64,000 nucleotides of DNA from Amaurobius ferox (GCA_951213105.1 OX578146.1:53152775-53216774); one strand, 5' to 3'. Positions 13,101-26,545 are shown, counted from the first letter of the stretch. Translations and numbers: made by a program. Notes: generated from the sequence alone by a model not told the origin.

Positions 13101-13435
13101 GTTATATTTTCTAATATACGCGTATATAATTAGTACGGGTCCCATACAATTTTAACGCTTTTATGTTGCATATATTGATTCAATTCCATATTTTTTTTAT
13201 ATTTGCTTACATAAGGATCCAGGATGTTTTATTCTTCAGATATGTCCATAAAGATAATTTTATATAGCGAATGCAGAGATTCTTAAACTTCTTTTTAGGA
13301 ACATTATATTAAATATTTTAACAGAATATTTTGATTAAAAATGTCATTTAGTATACTATAACAATTTGCGCATGATTGTGAATTTCAAATTTCTTTATAT
13401 TATATACTCCGTACGAAGAACGGGTATGCTGCTAG
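10078..13435 (+). mobile_element. non-autonomous Helitron with two 3' ends
   Basis: The 5' end is A|TCTATATAAATAAAAATG, followed by a (CTGT)n tract. The 3' end has the hairpin CCGTACGAAGAACGG, then GTATGCTGCTAG|T. These are the Helitron hallmarks: TC start, hairpin about 10 nt before a CTAG end, and insertion between A and T. An earlier 3' end with the same hairpin lies at 11,501-11,532 and ends TTAG|T. Downstream of it, 11,560-13,430 repeats internal Helitron sequence (10,745-11,530 is matched at about 11,580-11,700 and again at 12,470-13,430). No Rep/helicase gene is seen. Confidence 0.85.
12283..12323. repeat. perfect 15-bp hairpin
   Basis: TCGCCAAGTGGGACT (12,283-12,297) and its exact complement (12,309-12,323) enclose an 11-nt loop, inside the Helitron and among several scattered TTGGCGA motifs. 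Confidence 0.9.
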
Positions 13436-13559
13436 TTAGTGATATAAGTGAAGAAAGAGAAATAGTCGGAATGTGCTTTAGTGCTGAAGTTTATTTGAAA
13501 GACACCAATGTGCATGATGATGTTGATATTTTTGGCACAGATAATTAAGAGTTCAAATG

Positions 13560-13880
13560 TCGAAGATCTGCCATTTCTTTAGTTTTCTGAACAATGGACT
13601 AAATATAAACACAGCCAGAAAAGTAGTGCATGAATGCATTGTTTGTTTTAAAAATAAACCAGCAAGTGTCAAACAAATCATGGGAAATCTATTCCCTGTA
13701 GAAATTTACTTTTGCAGTTCATTTTATATTAAATATAAAGGACAAAGGAAGGGTATCTACCACAAAATTTATGTTGCAATTTTCATTTGTTTTGTAACAA
13801 AAACAAAGGCTGTCCATATAAACAGTTTGAAGCCTTTTTCAAAGGAAATCAATTTTTTAATCTGTATTTCAATGATAATA
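13560..13880 (+). pseudogene. BEL/Pao retrotransposon integrase fragment, broken
   Basis: The frame shows the end of an integrase zinc-binding region (RKVVHECIVCF...KP, then QIMGNL), followed by the start of the catalytic core (YKGQRKGIYHKIYVAIF-CFVTK...AVHI). This order and spacing are typical of Pao/BEL pol. The first catalytic Asp region (normally a VDFAGP-type motif) is degraded, and extra residues split the TK-AVHI segment. The frame is lost after about 13,880. No LTRs were found next to it, so it is an isolated relic. It directly follows the Helitron end. Confidence 0.7.
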
Positions 13881-14027
13881 TTATACAAGTAATAGTCAAC
13901 AAAACAAATAAGTTTTCAAGACTTACATATAAAAATCGATGGTGGAGGTCCCTCAAATACACCAACACCCATGTAATTTTGTGATAATCATAGATATATT
14001 TTAAAGACCTGTTTATTTAATACAATT

Positions 14028-15106
14028 TTACTTTCCCTGCAATACATGGTATTGGAATTGCGCCGAAAATCGCAACTCGAGTTTTCGACGGATCTACATG
14101 TTTTGAGACCTCTAGAATGTGAAAAAACTATTTTTAGCGTAACGTCTGTGTGTGTCTGTCTGTGCAATGTATGTATCCACTCTAACCCAAAAACTAATGG
14201 ACTAAATTTCATAAAAATTGTTAGGTATGTCACTTGTGTGTGACCCTGGTGCTGATTAGTTTTTGGTACAATTCAGGATAAACGAACCCGCATTTTTTGC
14301 GACATGGCCTGCAAAAATCTCTTGTATCCACTCTAGCTAGAAAACTAATTGACTAAATTTCACAAAATTTGGTAGATAAGTTGCCTGTGGGATATCCTGG
14401 TGATGATTAGATTTTGGTGTGATTCAGTAAAGAAGAACCCACCTTTTTTATAAAAAGCCAAAATCTAAAATAAAAGACTATATATGCTGGTTTCATATGT
14501 AATTTTAGACGACAAAAAGAATAAGATCAACCCCATTACTCTAAACGGAACCATTCTCGAGATATTATTTTAATGTTTAATTTTGAGGAAATGAAGACTA
14601 TTTTCACTAATTAAAAAACTACTTAATAAAATTTCTTAAAACCTTGTAGTTAATCCCCTGATGGTTATCCTGATGCTGATTAGATATTGATATGATTCAG
14701 AAAAGTATAATCGACTCTTTTTTGCATAATGGCCTGCAAAGATAGTGAAAATCTGAATTAAATTACTAAAATGAATATATATGTATATGTTGAAATATAG
14801 TGATTGAGTACTTGTTCTTCAGGTAAATTTCGACAACTAAGCGAATAAGACTAATCCGTAGACTGTAAGGACTGTAAGATGAACCGTTCTCGAGATATTG
14901 TTTTTTTATTTTCAGGACCTGTAGAATGTAAAGTGAATTAAGCTGTCAAATTTAACGTAGATGCAATAAACAGGCAAATTGGATATAATATAAGAAAAGT
15001 ATCCATGTTATTTTCAGCAATTAAACTCAATTTAGTGTACAATGAAATAAAAAATGACAAAACGAATTTGAATCTGCAGGGAAGGTCATGTGCTGCTCAC
15101 ATCAGA
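14028..15106 (-). mobile_element. hairpin-ended repeat, family Y
   Basis: The left side has TTTTACTTTCCCTGCAATAC and then TTTTCGACGGATCTACATG. The right side ends CATGTGCTGCTCACATCAGA, the inverse of the family X start. The layout is the same as family X but the sequence has diverged. It matches 53,967-54,712 in the same orientation. Flanks are T runs. Confidence 0.65.
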
Positions 15107-15594
15107 ATTTTGGCATTAATAAGTGCCTGGACTTTGAGTAGCAGAGGATTTTTGCTATGTGCGGTTTCATTGAAACAGTTCTTCTTTCACTCGCTGGTCG
15201 TGAGTGAGTTAATGGTTCTGTAGGTACATTAATTGTACATATTTAAATACTCAGTGAACTAATATACAAGAAGAGATGGAAGCATAGAAGAAGTCTATGA
15301 CACAGAACAAAAACTTTTGAAGTTTTACTACCCCTTTCCCTTGAGAAAATCAGAACAGGAAAAATTATGCATTTTTAATGATTCTCTCCCTAGCCTTTTG
15401 CTTCACAGAAAATTGTTAACATTTGCTTGTTGCACAAATTCTTCCCTATTTTCAGTTTTTTAAGAAATCCTGTACCAATCCTCTTATACAGGATACTATA
15501 ATAGCTACTTATATAATAAATCATATAAATAACTATTATAAATAAAAATATAAGTAATCATTTCAAAAAGAAATAAAAAGTTTCATATACATAC

Positions 15595-15673
15595 GGTGGT
15601 GTAGTAAACACAGCATAAATTAGCTGGGCCTCTTTACCACCATATTTGCCATTGACGACATTAGTTGTTGATT
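15595..15673 (-). CDS. Sema: semaphorin exon g, 79 nt
   Basis: The exon encodes STTNVVNGKYGGKEAQLIYA followed by VFTTP, with split codons at both ends: IQ-STT upstream, and a Pro codon completed by the next exon. This is the variable loop followed by the conserved IYxVFTTPPN strand of the sema domain. The acceptor is CTTACAG and the donor GTATGT. Confidence 0.94.
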
Positions 15674-16266
15674 CTGTAAGGATAAAGTTTTTCATCAAAT
15701 AAAATTGTAATAAAAAACACTGAGAATATTAAAATAAAACATATAAACTTCAAAAATAAAAATAAAACTTCACTAAATTCAATATATTTGATTAAAAATT
15801 CACACCTAAGTATGCAGAAAAGAGTATGCTATAGCTAGCTGTCATCATTGGCAATCAAGACAGTTGTTTCCATTAAAAAAACTTGGTGATCTAGACCTTA
15901 AAAATTATAATATAATCTTGTAATAAAGATAATGTTTTAGAATGTCCTTTTAGAAAATATAATAGATTACAGTGTAAAGTTAAATATTCTTTCTACATCT
16001 ACTAGACGTGCTGGCAACAACTTATCTGCTGCTCATCTGCATTTTAAGTCCCTTTCCTCAGGCCAAAAGAACAGTATACACCACTGTATACTCATTTAGT
16101 ATGCTACATTTAAGGGAAATATTGAGCAATATCAATTTGAAAGAGGGTACCTCAATAGCCTTTAAATAAGTCTCACTAACCCACTAAATTCAGTTCTTGT
16201 CACAGGGCCCTGTAAGCAGAAATTGCTTTTTAGCTATATTAATATTTTTTTAATTTTATTATCATA

Positions 16267-18257
16267 CAGTACGCGACCTCTTATCCGGCACCCCAATATC
16301 TGGACTCTCCCAAAACTGGAATTCGGCAAAATAATGCCAAATTCTGCGCCAACAAGCGATTATTTGCCAAATATTGTGCCAAATAGAGATTTTTTGTTTA
16401 AAATCCCGCCAAACGCTGTTTTTCCTTAATTAGTAATATCAATTTTTTAAAAAATGATGCGTTGAAGCCTACATTTTTCCAGGGTACGCGTGATCCGCGC
16501 ACGAAATTCAAAAATCCCGCGCAGGAATTTGCTTGCACTCTCCACCGCTGATCCTTCTTAAATTACCAAAACGAACGCGAGGAATTCTCGCGAGAGTGAA
16601 TGAAAAGCAGGAATGAAAATATTCTGTGGATAGTGTTTTTTCTGGGAACTTCCATATCTCCATAACGCAACTCCTCTTTTCCGGAAAACATACGAAGTAG
16701 CACCGTTTTTCCCAAAAATTTCCGAAGCAGCTGCATCCGGCACGGGCGAGACGCATGAAGGCTAAAAGGATCTATCTAGCCTTCATGGCGAGACGTGTCA
16801 TTCCATTCTTCAGTAGTTACGGATATGGCTCCTGTATATATAGGAGCCTTCGTTACGGACAAGTCGCGGCAAGGTGCTTTTTTTAATGACGTTTCATTCT
16901 TTTCTGGGTATAGGGCAGAGCACACTAGACACAAAGGTTTCAATTTTTCTGAATTCGTTACATTTTCTTTTCTGCTCTTTGTTCCAGGACTTTGATTTTC
17001 AGTAAAAGTATTCCAACTTTTTCGCTAGAAATATTCCGATATCGCTAAAGAAATCCTATTTGCTTTGTCTACGCCCTTCAAACGCGATGTGCCGCACAGA
17101 ATTCACACTATTTTGCACAAACATTTATTGGAAAAGATTGAAAAAAAAAAAAGGTCATCAGAGCATTTCCGAGATGATAGAAAGTACGTTTAAGTAAGGA
17201 ATTCCTGAAATAAATGAGAGTTAACTTTTTCCGAAATGCAAAGAAAAATATAGCAGCTATAAAATGTCATTCGAGGCCTTCTGATTGATTAAGTACTTAA
17301 CCTAAGCAATAAACTTGTCATTTTCTCGGAAAAACCTGATTTTTTTTCATCTCCGTGGAAATATACACATCCTTAATATTTTAAAAAACGTTGATGGAAT
17401 TCCAACAACAAAATCATTTTCAATGAAATCCTATTATTTGGATGAAAATAGCTATTTTGAACCGAAAATTGACCCTATCAAAAAGTTACATTGCAGTATA
17501 TTTATGGAGTTTTAACATGCTGTATATTTATGAAGTTTTAACGATTGCCGATATATTTTGTTTTATTTTTAAATATTTTCCATTTTTTCAATCTGTTTCC
17601 ATCCACTAATATTTTTATATTTTTTGGGCTTTTTATGCTGGGATATTATTTTTAAACATATTGTTGATGAAATTGAGATATATGTTTAGGATAACGAAAT
17701 TAAATTTTTTTATTTGTTCAGGCATTTAGAATTATAAGGCTTATTAGAAATACATTTGAAGAGCATAAATTAGAATTTGATATATTTGCACCCATAGTTG
17801 AATCTCTCATTTCAATTAAAAATGAACATCCTTCTCATCTTAATTTTATAAAAAGTACTTTAAAAAATTTTGAAACATATGAACATAGGTGCTTCTGCTA
17901 AATTATTAGATGAATATGGTGAGGGCCCACTTTAGTTAAAATGTTCCAAAAAAAGACTTCTAATAACTACCCTGAATAATCAACTTTTTTCAGACATTTT
18001 TTTCTTTCAAAAATTTTCTCAATCCCTAAATTTGATACTACAATTATATGTAATTTGCATTTTAGTTAACCAAGTATATCTTTTCATATGGATTGTAAAA
18101 AATCTGTATTTAATATATGTTTTTAAAATGAATTATAATTTTCTATTACATTTTAGACCATTCCAGTAAGTTTTAGAAAAGTGTTCCGAATTACATAAAA
18201 ACCCCTTATCCAGAATGCCTGAAGTCCCAAGCAGTCCGGATAATAGATCCTGTACTG
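16267..18257. mobile_element. pogo/Tigger-type DNA transposon, non-coding
   Basis: The left end is TA|CAGTACGCGACCTCTTATCCGG; the right end is CCGGATAATAGATCCTGTACTG|TA. The imperfect terminal inverted repeats with TTATCCGG and the TA flanks are typical of the pogo branch of Tc1/mariner. The 2.0-kb interior has no recognisable transposase. It includes a more GC-rich segment (about 16,480-17,000) that differs in composition from its neighbours and may be a separate insertion. Confidence 0.75.
16745..16795. repeat. 33-bp palindrome between 9-bp direct repeats
   Basis: GGCGAGACG occurs at 16,745-16,753 and 16,787-16,795. Between them lies a foldback whose arms read CATGAAGGCTA and its complement around a 12-nt loop. 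Confidence 0.8.
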
Positions 18258-18438
18258 TATTAATTTTCAAATAAATACAGTAAAAACTATCATTTCACAT
18301 AATTGAATTAAAATTTTTAATAATTTTAAATTGCAGTATTATATTGAAAGCATTGCAGAATTCGGAGACCTTCTCTGAGCCTAAGGTAGAAAATAGTCAA
18401 GAAGGGGACTAAGGAATAGTAAAATTATTCATACAATA

Positions 18439-18465
18439 CAGGGTGTCCCAAAAAGATTGAAACGT
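18439..18465 (+). repeat. single mariner-like inverted-repeat end (relic)
   Basis: TA|CAGGGTGTCCCAAAAAG is a common terminus of mariner-like elements. No opposite end was found, so it is at most a solo end. Confidence 0.35.
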
Positions 18466-18799
18466 GCTTTAATTCCTTACATGTTGGAGATAAATGGGCG
18501 ATGTAAATTGCAAAAATGTTGAAAGTAAGGTAGGAAATAAGACTATGTTAATGAAATAATCCTCCGATTAATTTTCAAAAAGTTACACCTTTTAAATTTT
18601 TATACGACCCCTTTAGACAAATTTGGCACAATCAGAAATTTTTTATTTTTAATGCAACAAGATCATTAGTATTTATTATTTTTACCAACACAATGTTATA
18701 ACTTTCAACTTTTCCCACTTGCAAGGTATCAACTGGTATATTCACATAGAATCGACATCACAGATATGAGTCCTGCTGATGTTGCCAAAACTTCATTTA

Positions 18800-19000
<201 letters not shown>

Positions 19001-20479
19001 CTAGAAAAAATAGGGTTATCTCATTTAGAGGACAATTTTGAATTGGCTGTAAATATAAGATATATAATATGAAGCTAAAGCTGGAGAGAGAAAAAAATAG
19101 ACACTGAAAAATCAATTCATTAAAATTATCTGGAAAATTATTTCTGATACACAACTAAACAAATTAAACATACAGAAAACACTATGCAAATTATGAAAAA
19201 TTACCTGGAAAATTATTCAAGATATACAACTAAATAAATTAAATACAAAAAATACTATTCCTGTAAATTATAATAATAACGATTTAACAAACAATTTCAT
19301 ATTCAATATTGAATAATCAAATATGGAAAACAAAGGAAATTTTACCAAAATCTCAGAAATATTTCTTATCGAACTAAGGTCTTTTTTGTATATCAAGAAT
19401 CAGTGTATTGAAAGGGGGTGGGACAATAGAAGATCAGGGCCGGTTCAAGGATATTTTCGTGTGTGGGCAAGACAGTTTGGGGGCCGCCCTTCATATATAT
19501 AAATATAAAATACAAATATATAATAAAAATTTTCTTAATGTTTCCTTAATAATTCCTTCCTTCTTAATGTGACGCAACAAGCCCATTTTCCATTGGTTAA
19601 TCTTTATCCAATGGCATGATTCACATCCTCGTAAGGGTCCGCTCGCCCCCCCCCCCCCCCCCCCCCCCGTTGTCTTGGCGCCCCTAAATTTATGATTTTG
19701 TGACCTTTTGGGTTCCCGTGTTGTAAAACTCGACGCCATCCAGACTGACAGTATTGTTTGCCGTTTTGTGCACAATAAATTACACATATAAGCTTGTCTC
19801 ATCAAAGTGTGAGATCTATTTCTGATCTCACACTATCAAATTTTATTCTCATCTAAATTTAGAGTTTTAATTAGCGGTTTAGAAAATGTAATGCCTTACA
19901 TTTCTTTCTACATGCATGCATAATGCAGCAATAATGTATAATACATAACTGAATTTTGGACTTTATTTGTAATTTCCCTGCACACAAATGATGTATTGGA
20001 AAATAATGTTGGGGTCGAAAACTCGAATTTTCGATGGATTAATATACGTTTTGGACATCCTTTAACCCATAGCAATTATTTTTAAATGGGTGTCTGTGCG
20101 TGAGTGTAATGTATGTATGGGTGTGTATAGGAGTCTAGAGAGACAGAATTTCTAGAACAAATGGAGTGAAGTGAACAAAATTTATGATTTTAAAGGGAAA
20201 TGAACACTCGGAAGGTCGCAAATTTTCAAACTTCTTTTAAATCATAAGAAGAAAACGGCATTCAAAAATATTAAATAAACAATCATATTATATGTAAGTT
20301 TACGGGAATAACATCTATGTTTGGGGTTTCTGTGTAGGGAAAACGAAGTGTTATGAAAAATGTAAACCTTTTGGACACTTATAGTAATAATATCACTATT
20401 CAAATATTCAAAAAATTTTTCTAGAAAACGCTGTCCCAGCGAGTGTTTTTATTATTCTTGTTTTCATTTTAAACTATAA

Positions 20480-21095
20480 AATAAAGATATAAATAGTAAA
20501 CGACAAAAATACGTACTAGGAAATTTAGTATCAAAATCTATATTTATTATTAAGAAAAGCTTTTATAGTTCTCGAGTAATCGTCTTGTCAAATTGAAGAA
20601 GATTGAAATTTTTTCATTTTTCAAGTTAGTAACATCTCAAAAACTAAAAGAACTAGCTTTGAACAATAAGCATAAATTTGTAGCTCTGTAAAAGCCCTAC
20701 AAGTGTATATAATTGGATTTTGGATCGAACTCTATTTTTTGGGGGAGGGGTGGCTTAAACTTTGAAACATAAAAATGAGTTTTTTTCCATGTTTCATACT
20801 TTCACTCGAAATATCTTCGAAATTATAAAAGATCGATAGAATTATATTAAGTGATAAAAAAATATGTATGAGGAAATTTAGTTTCTAAATTTATATGTAT
20901 ATTTAAAAAAGCTTTTATAGTTTTCGAGTAATCATCTTGTCAAGTGGAAGAAGTTTGAAAATTTGAAGTATTTCAAGTTTGTAATGCTTATACCTTAAAA
21001 ACTAAAAATGATAACTATAAACAATTAGTATGAATTTATTGCTCTTTAAAAATCCTACAAGAGTATATAATTGGATTTTAGGTCACTTTCTTGGT
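20480..21095. repeat. tandem family Z units, inverted relative to 2.7-3.3 kb
   Basis: Two units about 340 bp apart share the landmarks TTCGAGTAATC, GTCTTGTCAA, AAAAACTAAAA, CCTACAAG and TATATAATTGGATTTT. The complement of this order is found at 2,733-3,276. Confidence 0.7.
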
Positions 21096-21113
21096 TTTTG
21101 AAGTATATCGAAA

Positions 21114-22392
21114 TTATAACCACTATACTTTAAAAACCAAGTTTTCCAATGGGTGGGAAAGCTGTAATATTTGAAATGCCGCGATTGTTGCAGATCAGTC
21201 TGGTTACTTACTCTTTTGTGAAATATTGGTGCACAAGCACGAGATATTTTGCTTTGTTTAAAAAAAATTAGGAAGTCAAATGAATATGGGGATTCTAAAG
21301 ATGTTTAATGATTGGTGAGGTTTGAACAGAATAGGTGGAAATATACGCATTCAATTACGTATTTATGTGCCGCCAGACACGTTTATAGATTAACTCGAAT
21401 GTAAATTCTCCACAGTAAGTTTAATTTTTATACTGCAAATCAAGTTAGTAAAATAATCGAATATATAAAAGTGGAGTCTATGGTCGGAGTTTTCAGATGA
21501 AATCGGGGTGAAAATTAAAAGCGCTAGCTAGTTACAAATAGTTAATTTGTATTGCTAGTAATTTGTATTGCTTTGAAAGCCTATAAACGAAACAAATGAG
21601 TCTGAAATAATCGAATAAACTTATTGAACTTTACTGGAGTTTTATCTTACAAAATATTATTCACGCAAAGCAATTTCGGTTCCATCGGACTACAGTCACC
21701 GCCGATTATATTTTTCTGAATTTATCAGGAATCAAAAGTAACTTACTCATTATGTAGTGTCATGAAAGTTGCCCTCATCCATTTTTTAATAAAATTTGAA
21801 TTTTTAATTGCATAAATCTTATGAATAATTTGTATATCTTAGCAGTAAAACATTATAAGCAAATCAAAGAAATGATTTTATGAATAAATTAGGAAAGAGG
21901 AGAGATGAAGGAAAAGCATTTCAATCCCTACGAAGCTAAGACATAATATAACAGGACAATTCAGAATTTTGCCGGTTATATTATCAGCAATTTATTTAAA
22001 TAGCTAATCTTTAATATTAAATTTAAAATGCAAAAATATTTAAATTTGTTGGTTTTTGATTTCGCAGATAAAAATCTGGGATTCTATTTCGAAGCAGTTT
22101 GTGACTGTCCATTGTAGCCCCTCTAAAATCTGATTAACATACAGAAGGAACATAGAATATAACAACTATACTTCAAAAATCAAGTTTTCTAATGGGTGAG
22201 AAAGCTGTAATATTTGAAATGCCACGATTGTTGCACATCAGTCTGGTTACTTATTCTTTTGTGAAATATTAGTGCACAAACACGAGATATTTTGCTTTGT
22301 TTAAAAAAAAAATTAGAAAGTTAAATGAACTTGGGGGATTCTAAAGATGTTTAATGATTGGTGAGGTTTGAACAGAATAGGTGGAAATATAC
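21114..22392. repeat. direct repeats of about 235 bp, 1.05 kb apart
   Basis: 21,114-21,346 and 22,159-22,392 are about 90 percent alike by eye, both ending AACAGAATAGGTGGAAATATAC. The intervening 0.8 kb has no gene. They could be a local duplication or the ends of a decayed element. Confidence 0.75.
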
Positions 22393-25300
22393 ATACGGAA
22401 ATATACATAATAATGGAATACTATCCAAATTACAACAAAATTTTACACTTTGACTAATTTAACATTTGCTTTATTGCATCACTGGAACGAATTACCCGGT
22501 ATTGACTGGGATGCAAATAAACCCCCGTTACTACATTTACAAATAACACTACTCAATTTTCTTCAAATCCTAAACCGACGTCAAATTACCAGTACGCTAT
22601 CCGCAAAGCGAAAAAAAACAAAAACGCTCTCCGTGATGCAAAATATAAATGAATGAAAGATAAATAACCTCTAGGAGATGAACGTGGCATTAGATCGTTA
22701 CGGTAGCTGTTAAATCGTATGATTAGCTGTTAGATCATATCGATGGCTGGAGATTCTGTAACTGTTAAATCGAGAATAAAGCTGCTAGGTCATATCAGTA
22801 GCTGGAGATTATTTGATTTTGGAATTTAAAAATTCGTTAAAAATCGAATGTAAATTTTGGTAAAATGCCGTCGAGATGCATTAGTTCAGGTATAGATGAA
22901 ATTGTGTCGAAAGCCCAGGCCAACCGACTCGTCCGAAGACATGGAGTAACAAAATGGATGGCCGGAGATGAGACTATTTAAAAAAATTCAATGAGATAGA
23001 TATCGGTCGGCATTGTGGACAAACACACAGATAGATTCTTCTTTTCATTATTATAGATTCACTGGGGAGTGAAGACGATTGAAATGTAATGTTTAAAATG
23101 CCCCTGAGTTTGTGACAAGTGAATGAAAAAATATAAAAAAATGTTCGAAGATACAAAACCTAATTCAAAAGCAGGAAAAATATATAGAATAGAAAAGGGA
23201 ACAACAATTAAGGAAAAAGGTGGAGGGGGTAAAAATTAAAATATTCTAATTTTCTGCCGAAAGATAAAGTGCATAACAAAACTAAGAGAGAGGGGAAAAT
23301 CATATTTGCAATCATTAGAGAACAAGGCGGTAAAACACGTAATATTTATTTTCGTAATTTTGAAAAAAATAATAAAAGAAAACATCTGAAAAGAATTTGG
23401 AGATACATGGGCCCAACAGAAACACAGAAAAATATCCAAATGCTTCCAAATTCATTTTAAAAAGGAGGGGGGGGGGGGGGGGTTAGAAATTAAAAAATAT
23501 GAACTTTCGAGTGGGATAATAAAAATAGGATGTATTAAGAATAAAAAATAAATTCCATTCGTTGGAAAAGAGGAACGTCAATGTTTCATTTTTTCTTGGT
23601 TTTGAAATAAAAAATGGACAAAAAAATACTACATATCATACAATACAACTTTATATAAGAATAATAATAAATCGAATGTTGACTAAAACATGGGGATATT
23701 AAATGAATTGTTTGAGTAGAAATAAAAAAAATCACAATATCAAAATGTATATTATAAATTTTAAGGTTGTTTAATTAACATTTTACTTAAAAGTGTATTA
23801 AATTATAACTAAAAGTGTAATTATGAAAAAATAAAATAGTATTTACGGATTATTGAACGTATATCTAGACAGAAATTTGTATGCATGAGCAAAAGAATAT
23901 ATCTAATTCCTAGATTGAGTCTATAGAATAAATTTATTAATTTATGAAACAGCTCTAACAATTTATAAACAACTTTTGCACTTTCATGCAGATATTCAAA
24001 AAGGAATATTTTACTTCGCAGAAATATTTTGTACCATATTTTTTTTTTCATTTTGCAATGAAACTGGAAAAAATACAAAATTAAGGTCATTTTACACCAT
24101 TGCTTAGTTATTTGCCTCTGAAATTCCTCATAGAACAGCCACGGGGCATATTATTTTGGATAAAATCATGAAAAATTATTCTTTTATCAATATTATTCTG
24201 GGGCTAATACCAAAGACTAAATTCAGTACCAAATTAATTTTATTGGTTGAAACACATTAAAAATCAACAAAAAATGCAGTCAATTAAGAAATTTTGCAAA
24301 AATATTTTAAATAATTGAAAGAAAAAGTTACCCGAATAGTTAGAACTTAAAAGACAGCCATATTTGTCAATGGATTTGTGAATCTTGCACGGCAGCATAA
24401 CACAACACTTTGAACAATAAGAAGTAGCTTTTTACTTGTAGTCATTGTGTTTGTTATCTACATGGTCTTCAGCTAGGCTCAATGCCTAAATCAGCTAAAA
24501 CGGTAGACGACCAAAAGAATGACCATCTGGACTAATCTCCTCCCTCCCGTCCTTTTAGAAGTGCGATCATAGAGGCCGCATCCATGTGTTTGCAATTTGA
24601 ATTTGAAACCAGGAAAAAATTCTGAGAATCGGCCCTTGGGTTTTTCCCAGTATTTGGGGAAAACAAAGTCCCCTAAGGGATTGCAGGCTGCACCCAGCTG
24701 CAAGTTGTTTAAAATCTGGTAATCTCCCAAGTGTTTGAGCGTACGTACTTTCAAGCAGAACTGTACATTGCTTCGAAAAAGATATAATTATGAGAGAAAA
24801 ACAATTTTATCCTTTTCATATTTTAATACTATCTAAAAAAGTAAATTCATTTATATTAAAGTGGCACAAAATTATTTCATTTTCAAAATATTTTTTTAAT
24901 ACGACCACAAAAGTCACACCTACACCTAATTTCTACACCTTTCCCTATCTTTACTACACCTAATTTCACTTCCAAATGGCCGCCCCTAATTCGTCCGCTG
25001 TGGGCAATTGCCCACGCCGCCCACGCCTTAAACCGGGCCTGTAGAAGATAATAACACTCTATTGACGAAATCAGTTGTTAGGAAACTTTATTTGTTCAAG
25101 CACAATCCATTTCTTTGACTTGTACCCAGAATGTTCATTTTTTTAATTGTACCATTAAAGGTTCCTTTCCATGAACTGTATCACTGATTTTTTAATTATT
25201 TTAAAATTATACTACCTGACTGTCCATGTTTCTAAATTATACCACAGGCTGTTTCTACCTTTCAATTGTACAGCCTTCCACGTGTATCTATTTCATAAAT

Positions 25301-25955
25301 ATTGTAATTGCTACAACTTTTATTTCTTATAATTTAAAGTTTATTTTAAAATTTTTTAAAATACTGTAATAGTTCAACCAGTTTTGGAAAATTAAACAAG
25401 AAGAAAGGGAATTTTTACTTTAAAATTTATCAGAAGATATGCAAGAAATGCAAAAACTTCAAAAATATAAATAAATATGTACACAGATATAATGACTGAC
25501 TGCATATTTTTAAAACTGAAAATCTATTTTTACAAACTTTCCCAGAAAATATTCAAAATATATAGCTAATTTTTAGAATACAATATAGGAACTTTTATCT
25601 ATAATTGTAACAATTTAAACTATTGTCAAGGCAGTAAGCCTGCTTAAAAAACATCGTAAAGATTCATATTATCCAAGTCTGATAAAAACTTGAGCTAGTC
25701 TGCTTAAATCCTGAATTAGAAACTAAAATCCAAATTATTTAACAGAGAAAAAAAAAAGTACTCTTTCTTATACATACAATTTATATTTAATTTCAGGCTG
25801 CAGCTTTAACAAATTTAGCAGTGACAAAAAAGACATTAACTTGCCTGCATCTATCATTATAGAAAATTATTCACATACTACCAATGATCTCTTTGCAGAT
25901 CTTGGGTTAGGAGTTGCTGAGCTAAACAAACTTTAAAGCACTCTATCATCTAAAC

Positions 25956-26190
25956 CAGCATTTTTGTGCGGTTCATGGAACCCTGGGGTTCCATAACAGA
26001 ATTTCAGGAGTTTCATAATGTGATATTAAATTAATTTTCTTATTTTTATATTAATTTTCTTAAAAAAAAAATAAACATAAAATTATGAATGCATAATTTG
26101 AACCACAATGAACATTTTCTGTTTTTAGCGTTCCGCCATTAAATTGAATTTCATAAGGGTTTCCTGATCAAAAAAGTTTGTAAAACACTG
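25956..26190. mobile_element. hAT MITE, 235 bp
   Basis: Ends are CAGCATTTTTGTGCGG and, inward from the right, CAGTGTTTTACAAAC. The flanking octamers ATCTAAAC and ATCCAAAC differ at one base. The interior arms GGAACCCTGGGGTTCC and GGGTTTCCTGATC are those of common hAT MITEs. Confidence 0.6.
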
Positions 26191-26230
26191 ATCCAAACCA
26201 ATAACACTTTAAACTCCTTATCACCTAAAC

Positions 26231-26310
26231 CAGTGATTCCCAACCTTTTTTTGTTTAGAGAAACCCTTGAAATATTTTGTCAAATATTAGAGAACCCATA
26301 CCTGGCTAAC
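26231..26310 (+). mobile_element. hAT MITE, left end only
   Basis: CAGTGATTCCCAACCTTTTT followed by GAGAACCC resembles the left end of hAT MITEs. The matching right end was not found before 26,680. Confidence 0.4.
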
Positions 26311-26545
26311 ACATATAAGGTTTAACAGAGATAAATAGCAATATAGATGTGTGAAGTAGTAGGAAGAAATAATAATAATTATCTCACACTTTTGAATAAA
26401 ATATTACAACAGTATTACCTATCTCTATATATTATTTATGGTTAATAGAAAAATGACAAATATTTTTCATTTTACATTTATCTTAATGGTTACAAACATT
26501 ATGTATGTATTTTGTAATGATTTTATATAACTATCATGTCAAAAC

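Larger units (their letters stand above)
19435..25041. mobile_element. 5.6-kb hAT-type element, composite, no transposase seen
   Basis: The left end is CAGGGCCGGTTCAAGG; the right end, read inward, is CAGGCCCGGTTTAAGG. Perfect 8-bp duplications TAGAAGAT flank it (19,427-19,434 and 25,042-25,049), the hAT signature. The interior carries a run of 23 C (19,646-19,668), a decayed hairpin-type repeat (about 19,970-20,450), tandem family Z units (20,480-21,095), a 235-bp direct repeat (21,114-21,346 and 22,159-22,392) and a G run (23,467-23,482). I see no hAT transposase motif. It fills most of a semaphorin intron. Confidence 0.8.

Noticed and set aside
24491..24754. 87-residue minus-strand frame inside the hAT-type composite
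   Set aside because: No hAT transposase motif; not supported as a gene.
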